A stretch of 64,000 nucleotides of DNA from Asterias rubens (taxonomy: Eukaryota > Echinodermata > Asteroidea > Forcipulatida > Asteriidae), in NCBI RefSeq assembly GCF_902459465.1, contig NC_047065.1, forward strand, positions 11,394,170 to 11,458,169, read 5' to 3'. Below are positions 45,501-57,949 of the stretch, piece after piece. Under the pieces are notes generated by a model. That model made no database searches and was not told the DNA's origin. It saw only the letters and a program-made list of their open reading frames with translations. Within the stretch, counting starts at the first letter, position 1, and each line of letters opens with the position of its first letter. A program made the position numbers and the translations under genes.

Positions 45501-48500
45501 CTCAATCCAATTAAGTCCACCTTTAAAGACACTGGACACTATTGGTGATTGTCAAAGACCAAGGTTCTCACTTGGTGTGTCTCAACATATGCAGAAAATA
45601 ACAAACCTGTGAACATTTTAGCTCAATCGGTCATCGAAGTTGCAAGATAAAAATGAAAGAAAAATACCCTTGTCACACAAAGTTTTGTGCTTTCAGATCC
45701 TTGATTTCGAGACCTCAAGTTCTAAACTTGAGGTCTCGAAATCAAATTCGTGGAAAATTACTTCTTTCTCGAAAAGTACTCCACTTCAGAGGGAGCCGTT
45801 TCTCAGAATGTTTTATACCATCAACCTCTCCCCATTCTCGTTCAAAGTAAGGTTTTATGCATATAGTTAATTTTGAGTATTCATTGTTTTTTCGAACTGT
45901 TCGATTGTTCTATTCCTTTTTGATTTTATACATACAATAAAACAACTGTGAAGGTTTCATTTCAGAAGGTGGACTTTGAGATATTTCCCCCAAATCTGGG
46001 AATATTATGTCGACGCGGGAAGAATAACCCAAAATGGGAACATACAATCTCATAAATGTATCCTACCAGCTGCGATTAAAACTTTGGGGAAAGGATTTGT
46101 GATTCAAAATCTTTTGGTGAACATTTGGTTTCAATTTTGCCAGAGTAGTCCAATTTTCAGATATCAGGTTGCAATATTTTGCAATGAAGACTGCTCTTCA
46201 TGTCATGGTTGTTTTCTTTTTAATTTTACAGAGAGCTGTCGGCAGTTGTCTGAGGGGTAACTTTTCCAGAGGAGACCTTGCAATGGTTTCTGCAAGGTAA
46301 CAATGGTTGAGCAAGTCTTGCAGTGCCCACTTTTCTTTTTTTGCGTTTTGGACCGTTTGGACCTGCATGCCCAGCTTTTTTAGGTTTTCTGAAAATATGT
46401 AAAATAAAATAAATATAACAATTCAATTCAATTCAATAAAATGTTATTCCATACTCTTGTAGAAAAAAACAACAATGGGTGCGCTCGTTTAGCTTCCCTA
46501 GGTCGACCCCGGTGTGTGGCGTGTTTATTTTCCAGGACAAACGTGTGCAGATACTGACCCAGGGAAGCTAAATGAACGCACACAATTGTGAGAGTTAGAC
46601 AGTACATAGAAATTTAACGAATCTAAAGTGCATTAAATTATACAAAAACAAGACCATTCTAGAGTAGATGCTTTACCACTGGACCACCAATCTTGCCAAA
46701 AAAGACTAAATCAATGATGGTTAGAGAGAGAGAGAGTGCACGGGTCTTCCTGAGCAATAGACTCTTCCCATGAAATGTGCTAATTACATTCAAGCATGCG
46801 TACAGACCCTGTTGGTTGGCAAACACCATAGAGTTATGCACTAAGCAGACGCGCAATCGCGCCTGCGTCACATACCCATTAGCCGTGTACAAAACAGCGC
46901 GATGTTCCCTCATTTTGCCAACCAAAACGTTAGTGCGCACGCGCTATGTGCAATTTACATCTTTCATGGGAAGGGTCCATTCCCCTGGCTAGTTCTTTAC
47001 TTGATGTTTTAGGTCTCTGTTAAAAACTCATTGTTTGAAGAGCTGCTTATTTTTAATCTGCTTATTTGAATCTGCTTATTTGTAATCTGCTTATTTGTAA
47101 TTGAAGGCCTATGTGGCTCATTGTATATTTTATTGTTTCTCTGTATGCGCTTAGAGAGGCTTTTTGCCCTTTACAAAATGTCTTTATTATTAGTATTTAT
47201 GATTAAGTACTTAAATTTCTTGAATGACTTAATATAATAGATGTTTAATTTGCATCGGGGATAAAGAATATTAATTTTGGTTTTTACCCATACACCGATG
47301 TGTGTTAGCACTGTATACTCAGTACTCTCCCGAGTCCTGTGAAAAAATATCACAGGCATGTTACTCGGGTGGGATTCAAACCCACGACCCTTGCAATTCT
47401 AGAGCAGTGTCTTACCAACTAGACTACCAAGGTTGCCCAGCAGCTAGAGGCAGTTCGAATCCCAAGTACCGAGTATACAGTGCTACATTGTAACACACAT
47501 CGGTGTATGGGTAAAAACCAAAATTAATATTCTTTATCCCCGATGCAAATTTAACATCTATTATATCGTTGCGGTACCCGCTGCCAAAACATAGGATTCG
47601 AACTGCCTCTAGCTGCCGGGCAACCTCGGTAGTCTAGTTGGTAAACACTGCTCTAGATATGCAAGGGTCGTGGGTTCGAATCCCACCCGAGTAACATGCC
47701 TGTGATATTTTTTTCATAGAACTCGTGGAAAGTACTGAGTATACAGTTCTAACACACATCGGTGTATGGGTAAAAACCAAAATTAATATTCTTGAATGAC
47801 CTCTGACCCACAGCTATCTACCAAACTCAATGAGGTCTATCGCACAGTACAACACCAAGGCCTTCTGCGGGAACTACTCCAAAGACGGCTCTGTGTTTCT
47901 ATCGGCGTGTCAGGATCAGGTTCTGAGGGTGTATGACACGACAAAGGGAAAGTTTGAGAAATTTAAAGAGATCCGAGCCAGAGATGTCGGCTGGAGTATC
48001 CTAGACACAGCTTTTAGGTTGGTTATCATAAAATTGAGTTCGCTAAATTTTTGACCATGTAAGGGCGCTCTCAAACATACTGTTTTCACTTCTGGGGGTT
48101 CGTCTGCACAGTTTTATCATCGACGTTCTGTCACTTCTTTCATGACTTTGCGCCGTAGTTTTAATTTGCTTTTGAGGTGGGTTATAAATAGCTCCTTTTA
48201 AAGTCTTATTGTCCAAGATGAATATGATATCCGTGGTGGTAATGTGTTCCCGGCTTTATAACTGTTTTGTGTATGAAGGAATAAACCCCCAGATATGGTA
48301 ACAAAATTGTTGAGAGTGCCCTCACATGGGCATATAAGTACGGTGGATTCGTCAGACTAAAGACACAGTTTCAGAATAAGCTTTTGCGAAGTTCTATAAC
48401 AGATGGCGAACACCCTGAATGAATGTGTACAGCACAACAGTGAATAATTGCCCTTACTTATAGCAGAGCAACTTGCTACACAAAACCGATCTGTTGCTAC

Positions 48501-51500
48501 TCAGTTTTCTATAATATTGCCAAATTTAATTTTGTTTTATAACGGCAACTTCTCTCCCCCCCCAAAAAAAGGGGGTTAAAAATGAGCATTTAAATAAAAA
48601 TGTGCCGATGTGTTTTCTCAAAATATTTTTTTTGTTTCTGATTTTATTTCTTGGCAGTCCTGACGGTAACTACCTCATCTATTCTAGCTGGTCAGAATGC
48701 AGTAAGTCCAATCACTATTCTAAATTGGGGCAACAAGAAAATCTCTCACTGCTTTGTTTGTGTAACGAATTGGGGCATTTGGTTTGAGATATCGTCGAAA
48801 ATCTGGAGCGGTTATGTCCACGCAGTTCTAAGGAATAATCTGTATTTCGAATAATCTGAGAAACATATCCAACAGTAATACCGCTCAGACTCAAATATTG
48901 GGGGAATAGAAACGACATATCTTTCTTTCCTTATAACATCATTGCTTCAATGTGACCTGATTCTCAAAATACTTTCTGTATCGGAAGATCTTTTTGTTTT
49001 AAGTGCAAGCATTTTTTTTTTTTCATTCAAAAAAAAAAAAAGACAAAACATTGAAAACATATCAAGCTACAATTAAACCGTTACCTTCCACTTTGTGATA
49101 AATTGTACTATCGGAAGATGTTGTACTTCTACCCAAGTACGTTTGTATTGCAAATAGTTTTAAGAGTGATTACCAAGCGTTTCTCTTCCCTTTAAATTGA
49201 TACAGTTCACTTGTGCAATGTTCATGGAGAGTTTCAGACCCACAACTCGATGGATCTGGAGCCAACAGATCGACACTTCTGCCCTTTCTCCATTCAGTTT
49301 TCCAGTAACAACAAAGAGATTCTAGCAGGGTAAGTTACCCTGGACAAAAAAAAGACTTAAAGACACTGGACACTATTGGTAATTGTCAAAGACCAGTCTT
49401 CACACTGGCTCTCAACATATGCATAAAATAACAAACCTGTGAAAATTTGAGCTCAATCGGTCATCAAAGTTGCGAGATAATAATGAAAGAAAAAACACCC
49501 GTGTCACACAAAGTTGTGTGCTTTCTCATGCTCGATTTCAAGACCTCAAATTCTAAATCTGAGGTCTCAAAATCAAATTTGTGGAAAATTACTTCTTTCT
49601 CAAAAACTACATGTACGTTACTTCAGAGGGAGCCGTTTCTAGTTTTTTATATTACAAACCTCTCCCCATTACTTGTTACCAAGTAAGGTTTTATGCAAAT
49701 AATTATTTTGAGTAATTACTAATAGTGTCCACTGCCTTTATGCCACTTAGATTCTAAAAATGTCTGGTTCAATGACTTATTATTCTTTATTTTAGGGCCA
49801 ATGACGGCTTCCTGTATATCTACGACAGAGAACTAAACAAGAGAACAACACGGGTAAGAGTCATTAGCCCTTAACTTCTTCTTTGTTATGGCCAGGCGGT
49901 CTAGAGCACTGAACTTGAGTTCTGGGCTCAATTTCATAGAGCTGCTTAAGCAAAAGATTTTGTTTGCTAATCAGAACTGACAAATCCCGTTTCTGTTAAG
50001 CAATACTTTTCGTGCTTAGCAAGTTTTTTTGTGCTTATAGGCTTAATGGAAATTTTGCCCCGGGAAGAGGCAGCAGAGGGATTTGATTGGTTTATAAAAA
50101 TATATTTTAAAGTATTTCCTTAAAGGAACAATTGATGATGATAGTAGAAAACACCCCTTGAAATATTTCTGTCTGAAATGGCATATTTGATGAGAAATTA
50201 ATAAAACTAATTCCCGTTTTGAATTTATCGCTAAGTGAGCATTTTATTAACTTGCATCGATGTGATGCAAAATATATAATCTGTGGTTTTTCACTATTTT
50301 CTCGTGACCCAGATGGCCGATAGATCTCAAAAATTCTATGGGCTTGTCAGTTTATGAACATGAGTGGATTGCAGTAAGTGCGCACAGTGCCAGCAACTGT
50401 TTTGTTAGCAAAAACCATTTCTGTCATTTTCCTTAAATCGATTTGTCGCAATGCAGATAGACGCCCATGAAGACGACATCAATTCAGTGAAGTTTGCGGA
50501 CGATTCCTCACAGATCCTCTTCTCGGGTGGTGACGATGGTATGTGTAAAGTATGGGACCGTAGAATGCTGAGTGATACAGCATGTGATCCTGTGGGAGTA
50601 ATGGCCGGCCATACGGACGGAATCACATGCGTAGATTCAAAGGTAACAGTTTGTCAATTGTTTTTTTGAAAGGGCGGTTTCACCCTTCCTTAACATAGGC
50701 ATATTCAGTTGACCAGTAGACCAACACCCCCCCCCCCATAAACACTAAATTAACCAGACCACATTGCCCTTTTATTAGTTTGACTGTTATTATAGTTATT
50801 GTATAATTCTAGTATTGAAACTTAGGATGTTTCATAACTGACCTTAACCACTGTAACTCACAAGCCTAAGGAAACCTGTAAACATGGTGCTTGCTACATG
50901 TGAATCAGACCGGCAGCAAATTGTGCAGTGCAGCACGTTGTACACATACTATATATATTGACTAGAGCGCTAACACCTAGTTATACACGCGCTAAGGTTT
51001 TGAAGTGGTGTGGGCGCATCTATGTTTATGTTCAAACCAATACAAAAGCTTGAATTTTTGTACGCCTATTGTACGGCTATTTGCATGATAGTGCGTTTGT
51101 TCTTTTCTATGTGTCATCGAACCAAAAAATGCAGCAAATGTGAACACACAATCTGCTGATCAGCGTACAAACTGCAAGCGTCATGTGCGTCATGTTTAAA
51201 AGGTGCGTGTGCTTTTTTTAGTATGTCAATCAAGTCGAACTTACAGTTTTCATAGAGTGGACGTGCGCAAATGGGCAGTCGCGCACGTAAGCGCACATGC
51301 CGAATGTAAAGAAATCGCGGCAATGTGTGTTCTCTTAAAATTAAAAATCGTTCCGTGGTCACGCAACACATCAAACATGTCGACGCCCAGAGTGGCTTCA
51401 AAACGCAGAGCAAGTTATCGCTCTAGTCAAAATATATAGCTCTATGGTTGTACACCACTACAGGGTGCTATGTAAATGAAGCAAGTTTCATAATTCAAAC

Positions 51501-54500
51501 ACAGTCCCCCATACCTTGCAGGAGAATACTGTATGTTAAACCGCCTTTAGCGTCACTGAGTGACGAAAGTACCCTTTTGATGGTCATGAATTTTTTTCAG
51601 TATTTACTTAATCCATGACCCAACCTTTTAAAGGCAGTGGACACTATTGGTATTTACTCAAAATAATTATCAGCATAAAACCTCACTTGGTAACAAGTAA
51701 TGGGGAGCTGTTGAAAGTATAAAACAATGTGAGAAACGGCTCCCTCTGAAGTAATGTAGTTTTCGAGGAAGAAGTAATTTTCCACGGACTTGATTACGAG
51801 ACCTCAGATTTAGAATTTGAGGTCTCGAAATCAAGCATCTGAAAGCACACAACCTCGTGTGACAAAAGGGTGTTTTTCTTCCATTATTATCTCACAACTT
51901 CGATGACCAATTGAGCTCAAATTTCACAGGTTTGTTATTTTATGCATAGATACAGCAAGTGAGAACACTGGTCTTTGACAACTACCAATAGTGACCAGTG
52001 TCTTTAACATTCTAAGTATATTTTTAATTGTCAGGGAGATGGACGTCATCTCATCACCAACTCCAAGGATCAGAGCGTCAAACTCTGGGACCTCAGAGTC
52101 TTCTCCCCTAGCTCAGCTATCTCCAGCTGTAGAAAGGCTGTAGCTGGACAGACATGGGATTATCGCTGGCAACAGTTACCTAGGAGATGTAAGTGTGAAT
52201 TACATGGATATGTCAAAATAGTGTGGTACCTGTTGGGGGATAAACAAGTCAAAATAGTAGTAATATTAACCAGTTTTTATATATAGCGCTTTTGACGCCC
52301 GACGGGGGTCTCGAAGAGCTTCCAACATTTTTACCCCTGGTCACAGGGCCTTAATTCATTCCTTAAACCATTTCAGCTCCCTGGGGAGTACCGATATACA
52401 GCCGGTGCATCAAATAAGCGCTACTCGGCTAAATCAATTACAAGAACCATCTCTGCCCTCAAAGGTAACCATTTACTCCTGGGTGGAGAGAAGCAATTAT
52501 AGTCAAAGTGGTTTGCTCAAGACATTGATAGGCTGATGTTGTTGCTTACCATTATTTACTATTCTTTTTTGTTTGCCATTATTTATTATTCTTGTTGGTT
52601 TGCTCATCACATACAGCAAAGAGGACAAATAACGTGAAGGGCGATACGTCATTAATGACCTACAGAGGTCACGGAGTGCTTTATACGTGTATCAGGTGTC
52701 ACTTCTCACCTGCTTTTACTACTGATCAGGTTGGTGTTCTTGGAATGTTTTGTAAAATACCAAAATGAAGCCCAGTTCATACTTCCTGCGAATGCGGTAC
52801 TGTTTTTGGCATCGCACCTATCTTTTTGCTTGGAATTTTTCACAGGAGTTGAGCACATTTCAACTGATACAAATTATTCATTGGAATTTGAGACGTAAAA
52901 TTTTGCTAGAAGTATAAACCAGGCTTAAGTCTCCTTATGGCAGATTTTTACGCTTGCGGAATTGATGTTAAGGGTTCTGGTACTTTTTGTACTCTGACAC
53001 AAAATACAGATTTACGTTACGTTTACACGGTTTAAATATACTGATGATAGAAAGCTTGACTGAAATTAATACTAACTGAGGTGTTGTATTTTTTTTTTTA
53101 AATGAGTAAAACAATATTATTTCGTTAAACAATATAAGTGGTGCACCAATTACAACGATGTAAACGATAAAGAATTTTGGCAGGTAATTATTTCTGTTAA
53201 GCAAGATTATTTCTGCGCTTAGCAAGATTTTATGCTTACACTTACAGGCTTTATTATGTTGACCCCTGAAGAAGAAGTTCAGTGAATTGCAGAATGATAA
53301 AACAAGATCATGAAAACATGAAAGTAAAAGGAGAGGTACAAATCTATGAGGTCCAGGATTTTTGTGTTGAATTATGTCAATCTTTGTGTCTTTTTGTAGA
53401 AATATATCTACTGTGGATGTGCAACTGGAGGAATAATTAGTAAGTTTCCTTTCATTTCTGTAATTTGGTTTGACAATCCCCCCCCCCCCTCCCCATTGAA
53501 ACTATATGTGCGACTAATGTCAAAGTCACGACTATTGATTGCTTAGTCGAGTCACAGCTACCGTTATTTTCTACAAAAAAAAACCGTGCCGCCATGATTA
53601 CTACAACAAAGGTGAAGACTCCCTGCTGGTGTCACCCACAACTATTCATGATAACATAATATAATTATAAAACACAATCAGACATCAGTCACACAATCCT
53701 TCAATCCATTTAGCACAGAGTTGACCATTTTGCGCCTAGGGCAAAAAATATGCTGCAATACATCTTGAAATTTAATGATTAGTAGCAACCAGCAATAGTG
53801 TTAAAGTCGCAACTATTTGAGGCGCGTCTGGTCGAGCAGTAAATTTCAGGCTACTTAAGTCTCCTTTGCTTAGTAATATTCTTTCCTTTTTATTCTCAGT
53901 TTATGATGTCCTGACGGGAAAGATCGTGAGGAAACTGGACGGACACAGAGAGTGTGTTCGAGACGTCTCTTGGCATCCCTTTGAAAACAACATCATCAGT
54001 TCATCGGTAAGAAAGAAGGGATTCTAGATAAAAGAATATTAGATAAAGCTTAACCCTTACACCAATGTGTGTGTTAGCACTGTATACTCAGTACTTTCCT
54101 GAGTTCTGTGAACAAAAAAAATCACAGGCATATTCCTCGGCTGTGATTCAAACCCACGACGGTTGCATTCAAATTTGACTGACCGTGAACTGACGAACTG
54201 ATATTATTGGTCCTGGGGTCTATTTCACAAAGAGTTAGGACTAGTCCTAACTTAGGACTAGTCCTAGGAGATATACAAATTGCATGGATAGTCCTAAGTT
54301 AGGACGAGTAACTGGTCCTAACTCGAGATAAGACTAGTTCTAACTCTTTGTGAAATCCACCCCTGCTGCCCAAGCACTACAAGAGTGCTGAACCCCCCCA
54401 AAAAACAGAGCTTGAGTCCGATGGTCTATCCGCTCTTCCACAGCATGCCACGCTATTGAGTGTTTATTGATTTGAAAGCTGGAGGATGGAAATATTTTGT

Positions 54501-54885
54501 CCGCTTCCATAAAACATTGATGAAATAAACGTTTTCGTTTGCACTTTTGCCATTTGTTTTCTTTTTCCTAACCTCAGCTGCAATTTGTTTAAGTTAATTA
54601 TTATTATTGTTATTTTTTTTATTATGTGATTTATTTTGTAAATTTTGATGGAGTTCGTAATGAATCCAGACCCGATTATGGTTGCTAATAAAATAATAAT
54701 CATTATTATTATTTACTATCCTTGTTTACCAGTGGGATGGAAGCCACGGCATGTGGGAGTACAACCGTGATGTTAATGGAGAATGGGAAGATGATGATTC
54801 AGACGATGATTCGGACGACTCGGGAAACGACGATGATATCTTCCATAGATTAAGGAGACCCAGGAGACAACCACAGAGGCTCTAG
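42504..54885 (+). CDS. DCAF11: DDB1- and CUL4-associated factor 11 (WDR23), complete
   Basis: Substrate receptor of the CUL4-DDB1 ubiquitin ligase; its nematode relative WDR-23 restrains the SKN-1/NRF2 stress response (family knowledge). Coding exons: 42504-42649, 43656-43747, 44385-44416, 44953-45048, 46232-46296, 47814-48017, 48658-48701, 49206-49329, 49796-49853, 50457-50642, 52035-52188, 52617-52729, 53400-53439, 53900-54006, 54733-54885. All are GT-AG and phase-consistent: 537 residues (human about 546). The N-terminus is Ser-rich with ELDYTELLAYLMRSGQIRLV, and WD repeats run from residue ~148. Diagnostic blocks are KAFCGNYSKDG, RARDVGWSILD, LFSGGDDGMCKVWDRR (308-323), VKLWDLR (364-370), MTYRGHGVLYTCIRC and CVRDVSWHPFEN. 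The two WDxR motifs match those used for DDB1 contact. The tail is Asp/Ser-rich, then basic (RLRRPRRQPQRL). Confidence 0.96.
42738..42761 (+). repeat. GAA microsatellite
   Basis: About eight GAA units in DCAF11 intron 1. Similar AAT runs lie at 7742-7761 and 28475-28495. Confidence 0.85.
43270..43625 (+). mobile_element. 5'-truncated CR1/L2-like non-LTR retrotransposon tail
   Basis: The frame 43362-43490 reads SYGECSFVHTASTLWNNLP then FKIALKTHLFII and a stop. This is the typical C-terminal end of CR1/L2/Rex-type reverse-transcriptase ORF2 (consensus YGxRxFxxxxPxLWNxLP...FKxxLKTHLF). A short 3' UTR with TGCGCTATATAAGAATGG and a TTATTATTTATTATT tail follow. Only the last ~43 codons remain, so it is inactive. 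The 5' boundary is uncertain. Confidence 0.8.
45069..45454 (+). mobile_element. TTAA MITE family A
   Basis: Full-length copy 20 bp after the DCAF11 exon 4 donor. Confidence 0.9.
45523..45882 (-). mobile_element. TTAA MITE family A, right end lost
   Basis: Opposite orientation to the copy 70 bp before it. The central palindrome is intact; the terminal inverted repeat on the right is missing. Confidence 0.85.
46474..46583. mobile_element. GTCGACC foldback element, short copy
   Basis: GGGTGCGCTCGTTTAGCTTCC ... GGAAGCTAAATGAACGCAC flank a CCCCGGTGTGTGGCGT core. It is related to 61732-61881 but with one arm deleted. It lies in DCAF11 intron 5. Confidence 0.78.
46757..46980 (+). mobile_element. 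~220-bp MITE with CTTCCCATGAAAT ends
   Basis: Second copy of the 38671-38894 family, in DCAF11 intron 5. Confidence 0.88.
46985..47215 (+). mobile_element. Likely non-LTR retrotransposon 3' tail fragment
   Basis: The sequence GTCTCTGTTAAAAACTCA resembles the KTHLF end of the same ORF2 type. It is followed by CTGCTTATTTG repeats, GCGCTTAGAGAGGC and a TTTATTATTAGTATTT tail. It lies in DCAF11 intron 5. Confidence 0.45.
47233..47796. mobile_element. Inverted pair of tRNA-like SINEs just before DCAF11 exon 6
   Basis: A minus-oriented copy (B-box complement GGGATTCAAACCCACGA near 47371) and a plus-oriented copy (GGTCGTGGGTTCGAATCCCA near 47665) share CACACATCGGTGTATGGG at their tails. A third tail copy lies between them. 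The unit ends about 17 bp before the exon 6 acceptor at 47813. Confidence 0.88.
49357..49740 (-). mobile_element. TTAA MITE family A
   Basis: Full-length copy 28 bp after the DCAF11 exon 8 donor and 56 bp before exon 9, filling most of intron 8. Confidence 0.9.
49922..50062. mobile_element. Partial CAATTTCATAGAGCTGC-type element
   Basis: Left arm GGGCTCAATTTCATAGAGCT is present; the right end is diverged (TTAATGGAAATTTTGCCCCG). Confidence 0.6.
51628..52007 (+). mobile_element. TTAA MITE family A
   Basis: Full-length copy ending 27 bp before DCAF11 exon 11. Confidence 0.9.
52268..52545. mobile_element. SINE body without the tRNA-like part
   Basis: TATATAGCGCTTTTGACGCC, CTCCCTGGGGAGTACCG and GGAGAGAAGCAATTATAGTC match the body of the SINE at 55985. 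Confidence 0.65.
54056..54180 (-). mobile_element. Fragment of the same tRNA-like SINE in DCAF11 intron 14
   Basis: ACACCAATGTGTGTGTTAGC, ACTGTATACTCAGTACT and a B-box complement GATTCAAACCCACGA. Confidence 0.78.
54216..54364. mobile_element. MITE with GTCTATTTCACAAAGAGTTA ends
   Basis: The arms CACAAAGAGTTAGGACTAGT and its reverse complement at the right end make a strong stem. Repeated CCTAACTTAGGACTAG inside. It lies in DCAF11 intron 14. Confidence 0.82.
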
Positions 54886-54934
54886 AGAAGTAGCTCCAAC
54901 ATTTTCTGTTGATTTTGGGGGTTGAACAAAGAAT

Positions 54935-55335
54935 CGACTAGAGTGGGATTTGAACAAACGACCTCTGGATTATTGTGCCAGCGCGCTACCAACTGAGCTA
55001 TCTAGCTGTTGGCGGTGTCCCTATTTTGTCAATATCTACGTTCGGGGGTGCTAGTCAGAAGCCTTACAACCGTTAACTGCCGTGTAGCCAGGGATCACAC
55101 CCAAATTACGATACAACCTGGGAAGCGGCAGCCAGGGGATCACCTGAAGAGGATGCGAGTCGCCAGTTACACAAGGCCTGAAGGCCTATTCAAGGTGTGG
55201 GCTACAAACCAGCTATATTTTCCAGGGGCCGTTGCTACCTACTCCGTTGCTGAAACAGGGTTACCCCCTCTACAGTCCATATATATGTAGGTTTGGGTAT
55301 TATCCTTTGGCTGGTAGAGCAGAAAGTACTACCTC
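54935..55335 (-). mobile_element. Composite tRNA-like SINE after the DCAF11 stop
   Basis: On the minus strand GCTAGATAGCTCAGTTGGTA, then GCGCGCTGG and a B-box-like GTTCAAATCCCAC resemble a tRNA head. The rest (55190-55335, CTGAAACAGGGTTACCCC) matches 6735-6985. Confidence 0.65.
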
Positions 55336-55341
55336 CCAAAC

Positions 55342-55729
55342 TTAAAGGCAGTGGATACTATTGGTAATTACTCAAAATAGTTATTAGCATAAAACCTTAC
55401 TTGGTGAAGAGTAATGGGGAGAGGTCGATGGTACAAAACATTGTGAGAAACGGCTCCCTCTGAAGTGACGTAGTTTTTTGAGAAAGAAGTAATTTTCCAC
55501 GAATTTGATTTCGAGACCTCAGTTTTAGAACTTGAGGTCTCGAAATCAACCATCTAAACACACACCATTTCGTGTGACAAGTTTTTTTCTTTTTTCATTA
55601 TTACCTCGCAACTTCGACGACCAATTGAGCTAACTTTTCACAGGTTTGTTATTTTATGCATATATGTTGAGATTGACCAAGTATTAATACTGGTCTTTGA
55701 CAATTACCAATAGTGTCCAGTGTCTTTAA
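55342..55729 (+). mobile_element. TTAA MITE family A
   Basis: Full-length copy, intergenic. Confidence 0.9.
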
Positions 55730-55984
55730 CTGGTGGTTTTGGTTCAAGCTGTAGCTGTGATGTGTCTCTAACTGATTAAACCTTGGGTTGGAAGCTTATA
55801 TAGGTCCAGGTGCAATAATCCATAGTCAATAACTGATCAATAGAATAGGGGCTTGCAATTGAGTGATTTCTCCAGCTGTTGTGACAAATCAGCTCAGTAC
55901 ACAAGGAAGGGATGTTATTTTTGTTTCACGTGATAGTTGTTGCAGATCTGTGTGATGTTTGTTGACACATTTTTTGAAAAACAA

Positions 55985-56345
55985 GTTCTTCCATTTCAAA
56001 TAAAAATAATAACAAATTCTTATATAGCGCATTTCACAATAAAGGTATCAATGCTCTTTACATTAATGCCCTGGTCATGGGGCCAATAACATCCCTGTAC
56101 TATTCCTCAGCTCCCTAGGGAGTATACAGCCCTGAGCTGTCTGTAAGGCACTTGTGGCTTTTTCATACACAATATCAACCTCTACCCTCGCAGGTACCAT
56201 TTATACCCCTGGGCGAAGAGAAGCAATTATAGTAAAGTATTGTGGTCAAGGACACAAGTGTCACGACCGGGATTCGAACCCACACTGCGGTGAATCAGCA
56301 CTAGAACTTGTATTTGATGCTTTTAACCACTCGGCCATGACACTC
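55985..56345 (-). mobile_element. Full-length tRNA-like SINE
   Basis: Body TATAGCGCATTTCACAAT ... CTCCCTAGGGAGTATACAGC and a Leu/Ser-like tRNA segment on minus: GTCATGGCCGAGTGGTTAAA then GGGTTCGAATCCCGGTCGTG. It is the best copy of this SINE in the window. Confidence 0.8.
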
Positions 56346-56493
56346 TACTGCAAACTCTCAATGTTAGAATTTCGGAAGCACTTTTTGATACAATGTTACT
56401 GCAACGAAAAAACTCAGATTAAACTTTCTGATTTGACCCCGAGTTTTGTATAATTATAAGACCACGCCGAGCATTTTTAATCTTTGAATGTGT

Positions 56494-56637
56494 TGAAAGG
56501 GCAAGGCCAGTTTCATTTTGCAAAGGGCACGAATTCCACTGGAAAGTCAATGGGAAATTTGTGAAGGGCACCAAGGCAAACACAAGGGGCAACAGAGGTC
56601 ATGGCCCCCGTGGCCTGCGTGTAATTTAAGGCCTGAT
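56494..56637 (-). mobile_element. Short AGGCCTG-ended repeat
   Basis: Reverse copy ending AATTTAAGGCCTGATA. Confidence 0.7.
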
Positions 56638-56745
56638 AACACGATTGCAGTTTGAAGTACACATGTACAGCACAGGTAAAAGCAGTCAATATTTGTTTTA
56701 TAACAACCCATACTGTACATACATCGTGTAGATATCAAGGTACCA

Positions 56746-56950
56746 TTAAAGACACTGGACACTATTGGTAATTGTCAAAGACTAGTCTTCACAGTTGGTG
56801 ACATGTATCTCAACATATGTATAACATAACAAACCTGTGAAAATTTAAGCTCAATCGGTCGTCAAAGTTGCGAGATATTAATGAAAGAAAAAACACCCTT
56901 GACGCACCATTGTCACACGAAGTTGTGTGCTTTCAGATGCTTGATTTCGT
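56746..56950 (-). mobile_element. TTAA MITE family A, truncated
   Basis: Breaks at the central hairpin (GCTTGATTTCG) and joins GTGTGACGTGCGTGCAAGGG, a sequence also seen at 33092. Confidence 0.82.
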
Positions 56951-57344
56951 GTGACGTGCGTGCAAGGGGTCAATCTTGAGATATATACCATTATGCAAGT
57001 CAAACATATAAATTGGTTTCAATTTTAAGTTGTTTTATTATTTAAGTACAGAGACGAACACAACGCAACATCGCCCTCAAATGAGAATCATTTTGAACAT
57101 TGAGGAAATATAATAATGTTACACTCTTGAAAGATTAGATTTTAGAATGTCTGTTTTTTCCCACATTTTGATTTGCACTACAAACTAAGTAATGTGTTAT
57201 TAATTTTTAATTAATCTACTTCCTCTTTGAAGTACATGTATATTGAAGTTTAAATATAGTTTATAAAATCTTCCCTTTATCTGGAGTAGCGAAAGGGCCA
57301 GTATTTACTATGACGTGATCAAAGATATATTTAGAAAAATCCCC

Positions 57345-57567
57345 TTGGACACTATTGGTAACTACTCAAAATAATTGTTCCTTACTTGGTAACGAGCAAT
57401 GGAGCGATGTTGATAATATAAAACATTGTGAGAAATAGCTCCCTTTGAAGTAATCGTAGTTTTCGAGAAAGAATGATTTTTCCACAAATTTGATTTAGAT
57501 CCTCATCAGAATTAGACTTTGATGTCCCGAAATCGAGCATCTGAAAGCACACAACTTCGTGTGACAA
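57345..57567 (+). mobile_element. TTAA MITE family A, degraded
   Basis: The left end CTTGGACACTATTGGTAACT and body are present; the right part is replaced by the next element. Confidence 0.75.
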
Positions 57568-57949
57568 TTAAAGCCATTGGAAAGTTTCGGTAAACAGTAT
57601 TGTCCAAAGGCCCACACTTCGTGTATCACAACTTATATATAAAATAACAAACTTGTGAAAATTTAAGCTCAATCGGTCATCGGAGTCGGGAGAAAATAAC
57701 GGGAAAACCCACCCTTGTTTCCGCACTTTTCGCCGTGTCATGACATGTGTTTATTAAAATAAAATCCGTAATTCTCGACATCGAGAATTGACAAGTGTTT
57801 TAATGTTTTCTCAAAAAGTAAAGTATTGCATTGAATAATATTTAAAGAGAATTATTTCGCCATTACCTTCTGTAAACCCTGTTAGTTATTTGTAAATCTG
57901 TGAACTTTTATATATTTTTTTCTGTTTCCAGAGTATCCAATGGCTTTAA
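57568..57949 (-). mobile_element. TTAA MITE, GCCATTGGA subfamily
   Basis: Ends TTAAAGCCATTGGA / TCCAATGGCTTTAA. It shares the second-half interior with 3108-3457. Confidence 0.78.
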
